From: an uncultured Flavobacteriales bacterium
Lineage (GTDB): Bacteria > Bacteroidota > Bacteroidia > Flavobacteriales_G > Salibacteraceae
DNA: 39,524 nucleotides
Assembly (NCBI GenBank): GCA_937899835.1
Contig: CALCCE010000018.1
Location: forward strand, 1 to 39,524
Direction of reading: 5' to 3'
Shown here: piece after piece, positions 17,771 through 24,626 of the stretch
How the letters are laid out: each line of letters starts with the position of its first letter
How positions within the stretch are numbered: position 1 is the stretch's first letter
Program-made: the position numbers and the translations under genes
Notes under the pieces: generated by a model
Databases searched by the model: none
Seen by the model: only the letters and a program-made list of their open reading frames with translations
Told to the model about the DNA's origin: nothing

Positions 17771-19075
17771 ATGATTTTGAACCTTCGTTCTTTACTACTC
17801 TCGTTGGGAAATCTGCTTGTGGTGATCCTTCTGCTGGCTCCTGAATCTACTTTTGGGCAAAAAATGCAAGCGGTGAAAGTGGAAGTACGCCAGGTGAACG
17901 GCAACTATCAGCTGTTTCGCGGAGGCGCACCCTATTACATCAAAGGTGCAGGAGGCCACACTCGCATGGACCGCACCAAGGCGGCTGGTGGCAACTCTGT
18001 ACGCACTTGGAGTCCCGATAATGCCAAATCTATTTTGGATGAGGCCCACTCCCACGGGCTGACGGTAATGATGGGCCTTTGGATGGGAGTTGAGCGTCAA
18101 GGTTTTGATTACAACGATGAATGGGCGGTGCAAGATCAATTGAAGTATTTCACCAAGGTGGTGCGCGAACTGAAAGACCATCCGGCGTTGTTGCTGTGGG
18201 GCATTGGCAATGAGTGCGACCTGTTTTATACCAATTACAACGTGTGGGATGCCACCAACGACATTGCCGCAATGATCCACCGCGAAGATCCGAACCACCC
18301 TACCTGTGCCGTAACCGCAGGTATAGATGTGGCCGAAGTACAAATGATCATGGAGCGGGCTCCGGAGATCGACATTCTGGGCATCAACACCTATGGGGAT
18401 TTGGAAGCCTTGTCGCGCAATGTTCGTCGGTTTGGCTGGAAAAAATCGTACATCGTAACCGAGTGGGGTCCGAACGGACATTGGGAAGTGGCCAAAACAT
18501 CGTTTGGCACTCCCATTGAACAAACCAGCAGCGAAAAGTCGCAATCCTATTTGAGCCGCTATCAGAATTGCATTTACAACGATCAGGAAAAGTGCATCGG
18601 TTCCTACGTGTTCCACTGGGGCAACAAGCAGGAAACCACCCCCACCTGGTATGGTGTGTTTTTGGCCTCCGGTGAAGAAACCGAGGCCATAGACATCATG
18701 GAATTTGTTTGGTCGGGCAAATACCCGGACAATCGTTCTCCGCAGCTGAAATCTTTTGAGGTGGAAGGCATTCCCTACCCCAAGCACGTGGAAGTAAAAG
18801 GCGGTAATGTCGTGGAAGCCAAAGTAGAAATCCACGACCCGGAAGGCGATGCTATCCAATACGTTTGGGAAGTGCTCCCGGAGAGTACCGATATCAAATC
18901 GGGAGGAGACAAAGAAGAGAAACCCGAACCGGTGAAAGGATTGTTCATTAAGAACAAAGACGGAATTTTAACTTTTAAAGCACCTCGTAGAAAAGGACCC
19001 TACCGCTTGTTTATCTACGCCTACGACGGCAACGGACATGCGGCAACCGCCAATTTCCCATTTCTGGTGAACTGA
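17771..19075 (+). CDS. Clan GH-A glycosidase, GH158/GH2-TIM-barrel-like
   Basis: A 434-residue exported protein starting 3 bases after the GH16 stop. The signal peptide is residues 1-29 (ends ESTFG); there is no lipobox and no T9SS domain, so it should be periplasmic. The TIM barrel of clan GH-A shows GIGNECD with acid/base Glu148 after Asn147, and IVTEWGPNGHWE with candidate nucleophile Glu231. Other typical elements are YYIKGAGG, GGNSVRTW and GINTYGD. A C-terminal beta domain (about 320-434) resembles an Ig/PKD fold (HDPEGDAIQYVWEV, APRRKGPYRLFIYAYDG). The Glu-Glu spacing and the pairing with GH16 and GH3 recall the GH158 beta-1,3-glucanases of gut Bacteroides glucan loci, but GH2-like or GH5-like assignment cannot be excluded from motifs alone. 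It is the last gene of the operon. Confidence 0.8.
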   Translation: MILNLRSLLLSLGNLLVVILLLAPESTFGQKMQAVKVEVRQVNGNYQLFRGGAPYYIKGAGGHTRMDRTKAAGGNSVRTWSPDNAKSILDEAHSHGLTVMMGLWMGVERQGFDYNDEWAVQDQLKYFTKVVRELKDHPALLLWGIGNECDLFYTNYNVWDATNDIAAMIHREDPNHPTCAVTAGIDVAEVQMIMERAPEIDILGINTYGDLEALSRNVRRFGWKKSYIVTEWGPNGHWEVAKTSFGTPIEQTSSEKSQSYLSRYQNCIYNDQEKCIGSYVFHWGNKQETTPTWYGVFLASGEETEAIDIMEFVWSGKYPDNRSPQLKSFEVEGIPYPKHVEVKGGNVVEAKVEIHDPEGDAIQYVWEVLPESTDIKSGGDKEEKPEPVKGLFIKNKDGILTFKAPRRKGPYRLFIYAYDGNGHAATANFPFLVN

Positions 19076-19136
19076 TGAGTAGTGAGAAGATCAGTACCGC
19101 TTGCTGAAGTGTAGTCTTTGCAACGCGCAATTGCTT

Positions 19137-19178
19137 AACCCAAGCGAACCAACAGGTTTTAGTTTGGGTTTTGCTTTT
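19137..19178 (+). terminator. Probable terminator of the glucan operon
   Basis: AACCCAA (19137) pairs with TTGGGTT (19164), with an inner AACC/GGTT stem in the loop, followed by TTGCTTTT. It lies 61 bases after the last operon stop and ahead of the convergent DUF4249 gene. The outer loop is large, so confidence is moderate. Confidence 0.45.
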
Positions 19179-19218
19179 CTTAGACGGTCAACTGTTGAAG
19201 GAGGATCACTTATCCTCA

Positions 19219-20091
19219 TCAAAGTTCAAAACTCAGCGTAGTGAGGCTGTATCCCGAAACACAGCCAAAGCCACCTTCCACATTAGAGAACACTTGAACT
19301 GGTTGGGCAAACGGATTGCCTTCAGTTTGTTTGTAGAGTTCGAACGACCTTCTGTAATTATAGCCAGCTTCGTTGGTGGAGTACAACTCTATCTCGAAAG
19401 GTAGATTGTCATCTTCGGGATCAAAAAAGAAAAAGGGCACGGTTATTTTAAACGTGTAATTCTCCCCATCGAACAGCACGTCCCGAAAAGGTCCCCAGGA
19501 AGCACTGCCATCATCATCTCCCGAGAGTTCAAAGGCCGGGTCGTTGGTGGTGATGAAATAATAATTGAAATCAGGTCTTGTAGAGTCTCTTCTTCTCCGA
19601 AGGCGGAGCAGGTAATAATTGTCTCCGGGAGCATCTTGAATGGTGACGGTTACTTCCAGACTTTCCTCAAAACCGACCGACTGGCTACGGCCACTTGCTG
19701 AAACAATGGTCGAAGGTCCCGGCACTGAGCTGCTGGCCGAAATCGAATTGAATCCTGGTGCACTGGCCTCTATCCGATAGGTACTGCCTACCACCGGGCG
19801 CTCATTGCCGGTGTAATAGCCTTCTCCAGCGTGTGTTAAGGTTTCTATCAGGGAGCCGCCGGCATCCAACACCCGCACGGTGCCGTTCTCTATATTTTCC
19901 AGGTCTCCTTCTGCCAGTACACTCAGGCTTTGGCTCAGGTGTACCGTGTAGGTGGTATCGGGACTAACCCAGGAGTTGGCGACCAATTTTGGTGCTTTCA
20001 CTTCCGCATCGATGGGAATTACTTTTTCGCAACTCCATCCCAGGCCCACCATAAGGGCCGCTGCAAACAGGCGTATCGTTGTGTTTTTCAT
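19219..20091 (-). CDS. DUF4249-type lipoprotein
   Basis: A 290-residue lipoprotein. The signal ends LGWSC with lipidated Cys21, followed by EKVIPIDAE. The early pattern APKLVANSWVSPDTTYTVHLSQS, then VRVLDAGG and GEGYYTGN, is typical of DUF4249 proteins. These accompany TonB-dependent receptors throughout Bacteroidota and are probably outer-membrane partners of the receptor, though their job is unknown. The gene starts 5 bases after the stop of the upstream receptor gene, so the two are co-transcribed. It is not part of the glucan operon, which it faces tail to tail. Confidence 0.88.
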   Translation of the reverse strand: MKNTTIRLFAAALMVGLGWSCEKVIPIDAEVKAPKLVANSWVSPDTTYTVHLSQSLSVLAEGDLENIENGTVRVLDAGGSLIETLTHAGEGYYTGNERPVVGSTYRIEASAPGFNSISASSSVPGPSTIVSASGRSQSVGFEESLEVTVTIQDAPGDNYYLLRLRRRRDSTRPDFNYYFITTNDPAFELSGDDDGSASWGPFRDVLFDGENYTFKITVPFFFFDPEDDNLPFEIELYSTNEAGYNYRRSFELYKQTEGNPFAQPVQVFSNVEGGFGCVSGYSLTTLSFEL

Positions 20092-20096
20092 GGCGC

Positions 20097-22553
20097 TTAA
20101 AATTTAAACTGGTAACTGAAGGAGGGAAGAATTGGAAACAAGCTGATTTGCGTAAGCTCCCGGCTGCCGTTGGAGTTTTGAGCGAAATACAAGTAAAAAG
20201 GGTTTTGGCGGCTGTAAACATTGTAGAGTCCGAAGCTCCAGGTGCGCTGGCCCCAACGCGTATCCTTGTGAAGGTTCACACCGAGGTCTAAGCGGTGGTA
20301 AGAAGGCATGCGGTAATTGTTGCGCTCCTGAATGTGTTCTACCTCGCCTCCCCATTCGCTGGGGTCGTTGCCCAAAAAGGTAGCTAAGCTGTTGTAGCGT
20401 TCCAGGCCGAGCGAAACCGCATTACCGGTGCCATAGACCCAAACTACACCCACATCCACCTTTTCGTTGAATTTGTGCGTGAGCGCAATGCCGATGTCGT
20501 GCCTACGGTCGTAGCGGTAGGGAAAGGTCTCCCCAAAATTGAGGTTGTCGAACTGTCGGTTGGTCCACGATAAGGTGTAGCCAATCCAACCAGAAGTTTT
20601 ACCCACCTTTTTTTCGAGCAGGAATTCAGCACCATAGGACCAGCCGCGGCCCACTTCTACTTTGTTTTGCCAGTCTGAGTCGGAGCCGAAAAAGCTGGCG
20701 CCATCCTTATACTCGATCAAATTGTCCATGCTTTTGTAGTAGCCCTCCAGGCTGATCTCGTACTTTTTGCGGTGCGTGTAGGCCACGCCCAAGGCCACTT
20801 GATGCGACTGCTGTGGCGGTACCCGATCGGTTACCGGCAACCACAAATCGGTGGGCAAGCCAATGCCTGCGTTGGTAAGCAAGTGCAGAAACTGGGTCAT
20901 GCGCGCATAAGAAGCTTTTATCGACATGTTGTCGCGCAAGAGGTAGCGGCCACTGAAGCGCGGTTGCAGTGAGAAATAAAACTTGTTGCCCGTGTAAAAA
21001 GACGCCCCGTGCAGACCGAAATTGGCTTTGATGCGATTCCCAATTTTTACATCATCTTCCACATACAACCAACTTTCGTGGCTGTATTGCTGGCTCGAAC
21101 CAAAAGCCGTGTCGATGGGAGCTTCGCCGGAGTTTCTGGAGTTGAAGGTATTGATGCCCGGGGTGAAGGTGTGGTAGGTATGCCCCACTCCAAAACGGAC
21201 GTAATGGTCGGGATGGGGGAGATAATCAAAATCTATTTTTCCATTGTAATCTTCGATACCGGAAGAATAATCGAAGCTAATTGATTCTGTTTCGTTCTGT
21301 TGGCCCGTAGAAGTTTCCTCCTCACTGAAACCGACCAAAAATTTGTAGCGGCTATACGTAAAAGTCGTGTTGCTAAACAGCTTGTTGCTAAAGAGGTAGT
21401 TCCACCGCAGGGCGCCAATAACGTTGCCCCATTTCAGTTCGCCATCCTCCTTGGATTCATATTCCGTTGCCCCATCGTCCCAGCGGTCTCTCAGGCGACT
21501 GTAAAACCGGTCGTTGCCAAAATAACCACTGGCAAACAGGCGGCTTTTATCAGAGAACTTGTGGTTGAGCTTTGCATTAACATCGTAGAAATAGTATCCA
21601 CCGGTTGAGCCATCCTGGCTTTGGGAACGGATGAGCGGTTGCGCCAGCAAGTCGATGTAGGTGCGCCTGCCCGAAACAATGAAAGAAGTTTTGTCTTTTA
21701 CGATTGGTCCTTCGAGGGTGAGTTTGGAAGAAATAAGGCCGATGGAGCCTTCCCCATGAAATTCTTTCATGTTGCCCTCTTTCATCCGAATGTCGATCAC
21801 CGACGAAAGACGACCGCCGTAGCGGGCAGGAAATCCACCTTTGATGAGCTTTACCGAGTTGAGGGCATCGGCATTGAAAACCGAAAAGAAGCCAAATAAG
21901 TGAGAGGCGTTGTAGATGGGCACCCCATCTAATAAAATCAGGTTTTGGTCTGGCCCACCTCCCCGAACGTAGAGTCCGCTCGAAGCTTCACTTCCCGATT
22001 GTACACCGGGCAGCAATTGAATGGTTTTCATGATGTCGCGTTCGCCCATAAACACTGGCAGGGCCTTCACTTTGTCCATGCTGATCTCGATGGTGCTCAT
22101 CTCCGATTTTTCTTCCATGCGTTCGGCCTCCGAAGCCACCACTTCAAATTCGTTGAGCGACACCGAACCCGAAAGGTTCACGTTAAGGCTGCGGTCGGCA
22201 TTCAGGTAAAATTCCATCACCTGGGTTTCGAAGCCCACGTAGGAGATGCGCAAGCGCACGGAATCTTCAGGGAGTGTGAGGCTAAAAAAGCCATAGACGT
22301 TGGTAGTGGTTCCCTTTCCGGATTTGAGGTCGTACACCGTTGCGCCAATCAGCATTTCGCCATTGGATTCATCTTGTAGGTAGCCGGAAATCGTGTATTG
22401 AGCAGAGCAGGCCAATACCAGGCACAAACTCAGGAGGGTGAGGATCGGTTTCAATAGGTGGTGGGTCAGGTTCAGCAATAAGGACAAGGGCTTGGCAGCA
22501 AACGTTGCACGCGTAATATTTGTTGTTTGTTGCCGGCATCCTATATCACCCAT
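20097..22553 (-). CDS. TonB-dependent outer-membrane receptor with carboxypeptidase-like N-terminal domain
   Basis: Up to 818 residues. After the signal peptide comes a CarboxypepD_reg-like domain (YTISGYLQDESNGEMLIGATV, VYGFFSLTLPEDS). The plug follows (LPGVQSGSEASSGLYVRGGGPDQNLILLDGVPIYN in parts; AGF-like KLIKGGFPARYGGRLSSVIDI), then a 22-strand-type barrel ending in aromatic residues (SFSYQFKF). It would import a ligand across the outer membrane with TonB energy. No SusD-like partner is adjacent; the following gene is a DUF4249 lipoprotein instead. The ATG at 22553 gives an unusually long 33-residue N-region. An in-frame TTG at 22454 would begin MKPILTLLSLCLVLACSAQ, a textbook signal peptide, and may be the real start. 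The ligand is unknown. Confidence 0.92.
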   Translation of the reverse strand: MGDIGCRQQTTNITRATFAAKPLSLLLNLTHHLLKPILTLLSLCLVLACSAQYTISGYLQDESNGEMLIGATVYDLKSGKGTTTNVYGFFSLTLPEDSVRLRISYVGFETQVMEFYLNADRSLNVNLSGSVSLNEFEVVASEAERMEEKSEMSTIEISMDKVKALPVFMGERDIMKTIQLLPGVQSGSEASSGLYVRGGGPDQNLILLDGVPIYNASHLFGFFSVFNADALNSVKLIKGGFPARYGGRLSSVIDIRMKEGNMKEFHGEGSIGLISSKLTLEGPIVKDKTSFIVSGRRTYIDLLAQPLIRSQSQDGSTGGYYFYDVNAKLNHKFSDKSRLFASGYFGNDRFYSRLRDRWDDGATEYESKEDGELKWGNVIGALRWNYLFSNKLFSNTTFTYSRYKFLVGFSEEETSTGQQNETESISFDYSSGIEDYNGKIDFDYLPHPDHYVRFGVGHTYHTFTPGINTFNSRNSGEAPIDTAFGSSQQYSHESWLYVEDDVKIGNRIKANFGLHGASFYTGNKFYFSLQPRFSGRYLLRDNMSIKASYARMTQFLHLLTNAGIGLPTDLWLPVTDRVPPQQSHQVALGVAYTHRKKYEISLEGYYKSMDNLIEYKDGASFFGSDSDWQNKVEVGRGWSYGAEFLLEKKVGKTSGWIGYTLSWTNRQFDNLNFGETFPYRYDRRHDIGIALTHKFNEKVDVGVVWVYGTGNAVSLGLERYNSLATFLGNDPSEWGGEVEHIQERNNYRMPSYHRLDLGVNLHKDTRWGQRTWSFGLYNVYSRQNPFYLYFAQNSNGSRELTQISLFPILPSFSYQFKF

Positions 22554-22700
22554 GTTCCGCAGGATGCATCACTATGTATAGACTGTTACCAAGCCAGAAA
22601 CGTTTGGTTGCCCACTCAAAAGTTGTCCTTTCTACGACTCATTTTTTGCTTTATCCAAGCAGCCATGATGGCGATCGAATAGCGTGTCCAATACTGATTA

Positions 22701-22708
22701 TAGGTTTG
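22701..22708 (+). promoter_or_regulatory. Candidate -7 element upstream of the phospholipase pair
   Basis: TAGGTTTG matches the Bacteroidota -7 consensus TAnnTTTG and lies 116 bases before the chosen ATG at 22825. No convincing -33 TTG is seen at the usual distance, so this is tentative. Confidence 0.3.
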
Positions 22709-22824
22709 ACCAACGGACGGATAAGCATATAAGAATTGGATACAGTAGTTCGGGCCATGGCTTGCCGATGTTTGTAGTCTACCACCACCCCTTGATTTAT
22801 TCATTTTCAATAAACCAAGCAGGA

Positions 22825-24576
22825 ATGAAATTAGAACTACAACGCTCGCCAGAAGCCATCACTTCTGGAGGAGCCCCGGAAGACGACAAGCCGGTAAAAG
22901 TCGCCATCCGCGCCAGCAATGGCCAATACGTGAGTGCCGAAGATGGGGGTAAAAAGCCATTGCAGGCCAACCGAAAATCCATTGGAACCTGGGAAACCTT
23001 TGACATGTACTCTTTGGGTGGAACCCACATTGCCCTGAAGGCAGTCAACGGAAAATATGTGGCCAACGAAAACAACGGAGACAAGCCCCTGATTGCCGAC
23101 CGCAGCAAGATCGGGGAATGGGAAACCTTTGATTTAGAAATGATTGATGAACGCCACGCCGGACTAAAAGCCAGCAATGGAAAGTGGGTTTGCAATTGTG
23201 ACAACGGTAAAAAGCCATTACAAGCCAATGGGGAAAAACTCAGCAGTTGGGAAATTTTCGAAGTATTGCTGTTGGACGCCAAGGGCAAACCGGTTGAAAG
23301 CAAATCGGTACAGGTAAAAAGCGACAATCGTCGGTCGCTTTCCAGCCAATCAAAATTAGACGCGTATACGGTTTGCTTTAGCGGCACCGCCTGTACCCGC
23401 GATGAAGGTGAGGCTAAGCGCAAAGAGAGCGATCCTGCCATTTACGCCAAGTCCTCCGGTTATATCCCGGTGCGCATCCACAAAGAAATTTCGGGCAATT
23501 TGAAAGATACCAGCCCGAGTGTTGCTGTGCGCGGAGTGGGCGAAAACGATTGGGCCAGCCCACGAAAAAGCAGTGAAAAGCTCAAGTTCAGCGGTCCACT
23601 GCACGCCGACAGCACCTTGTTGAGTTACGTTAAAGGTTATTCAGGAGGCAATCAATATTCCAAAACCGATCAACTTACCGGCTGGCCGGCACCGGCCTTG
23701 GCGCTACACGGTGCCAACATGGCCGCCGATAGTGGTGCCAAACAATACAACTTTATTGGGCACAGCCGTGGTGCCGTAGAAGGCATAATGGCCGCATGGT
23801 TCCTCTACGCCTATGGGCCCAAGGATGTGAAAGACATTCCGGTCAACATTTTTGCCATCGATCCGGTACCCGGATCGGGAGAGTGGTACAGCATCCTTAC
23901 CCAATTGCCGCCCAACGTCAAACATTTTGTAGGTGTGTATTCCTGGGATCACTCCCTGATGCCCGCCGACCGTCCTTTTTCTGCGGTAGTTCCACGGCCC
24001 AACGGGCGCATGATCGGAAAAAGCAATTCCATCAAGCTCACCGACTACTGGTATTGGCCCTGGAACAAGTGGAAATACCTGGCTGACGATTCGCAACAAC
24101 GCGATCCGCTGAAACCGGGCAACCATGCCCAACCTAAAGATTACGAACTCTGGGCCTGTCGCGGCCGGCACAGTACCGTTTCGGGCAATGCTACTTCTAA
24201 CGCCGAATACAATCCCAAAGACGTGAGCGACAATGTGGCTCCTGTGCCCGAATTGGTTTACAAAATGGCGCGTGCCTACCTCACCAAATGGGGCACCACC
24301 TTTGAGAAAAGCAGTGCAGTAAAAGAAACAACCATGGAGTTGCGGCAGCACATCCACACCTTTCACCGGGAATTCGATGCCATGGGCGGTGGGGCAACCC
24401 GCAACAGCATCCTGCCCGATCGTCCCTACGTTCGCCGGGTGTCGTCCATCTATGGCATCAACCCCAACAACTACTATTTCATGGACGATGTAGTGGGCGA
24501 TCCACCCTATTTGCTGAGCTATCCAGTAACCAAAGACCGCAAAAATACGGGATGGGTCAACTGGAAATTCTTGTAG
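22825..24576 (+). CDS. Fascin-like beta-trefoil fused to a GxSxG lipase-like hydrolase, Tle-type effector candidate
   Basis: A 583-residue protein without a signal peptide or membrane helix. The ATG at 22825 is preceded by AGGA and starts just before the first domain; non-ATG in-frame starts further upstream are less likely. Residues 24-150 are three tandem repeats of about 42 residues (ASNGQYVSAEDGGKKPLQAN, WETFDM and equivalents), the pattern of a fascin/actin-crosslinking-like beta-trefoil. After a linker, an alpha/beta-hydrolase-like domain begins at VCFSGTACTRDEGE. It contains GHSRGA with nucleophile Ser314, and plausible partners Asp346 (FAIDPVPG) and His449 (CRGRHSTV), as in DUF2235/Tle1-type phospholipases delivered by type VI systems. 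It sits 50 bases upstream of a PLD-type gene and is probably co-transcribed with it. Target and delivery route are inferred. Confidence 0.78.
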   Translation: MKLELQRSPEAITSGGAPEDDKPVKVAIRASNGQYVSAEDGGKKPLQANRKSIGTWETFDMYSLGGTHIALKAVNGKYVANENNGDKPLIADRSKIGEWETFDLEMIDERHAGLKASNGKWVCNCDNGKKPLQANGEKLSSWEIFEVLLLDAKGKPVESKSVQVKSDNRRSLSSQSKLDAYTVCFSGTACTRDEGEAKRKESDPAIYAKSSGYIPVRIHKEISGNLKDTSPSVAVRGVGENDWASPRKSSEKLKFSGPLHADSTLLSYVKGYSGGNQYSKTDQLTGWPAPALALHGANMAADSGAKQYNFIGHSRGAVEGIMAAWFLYAYGPKDVKDIPVNIFAIDPVPGSGEWYSILTQLPPNVKHFVGVYSWDHSLMPADRPFSAVVPRPNGRMIGKSNSIKLTDYWYWPWNKWKYLADDSQQRDPLKPGNHAQPKDYELWACRGRHSTVSGNATSNAEYNPKDVSDNVAPVPELVYKMARAYLTKWGTTFEKSSAVKETTMELRQHIHTFHREFDAMGGGATRNSILPDRPYVRRVSSIYGINPNNYYFMDDVVGDPPYLLSYPVTKDRKNTGWVNWKFL

Positions 24577-24626
24577 GCCTCAAGGGCACAACGCATCACT
24601 TTTCCACCTTCTAACTATTCGCAATT

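Noticed and set aside
17795-18859. 354-codon minus-strand ORF opposite the clan-A glycosidase
   Set aside because: The plus strand has intact catalytic motifs; the antisense translation shows no recognisable domain and is explained by codon bias of the real gene.
22684-22824. N-terminal extension of the lipase-like protein from a GTG codon
   Set aside because: These 47 codons do not resemble the rest of the protein, contain the candidate -7 element, and precede an ATG with an AGGA sequence just upstream.
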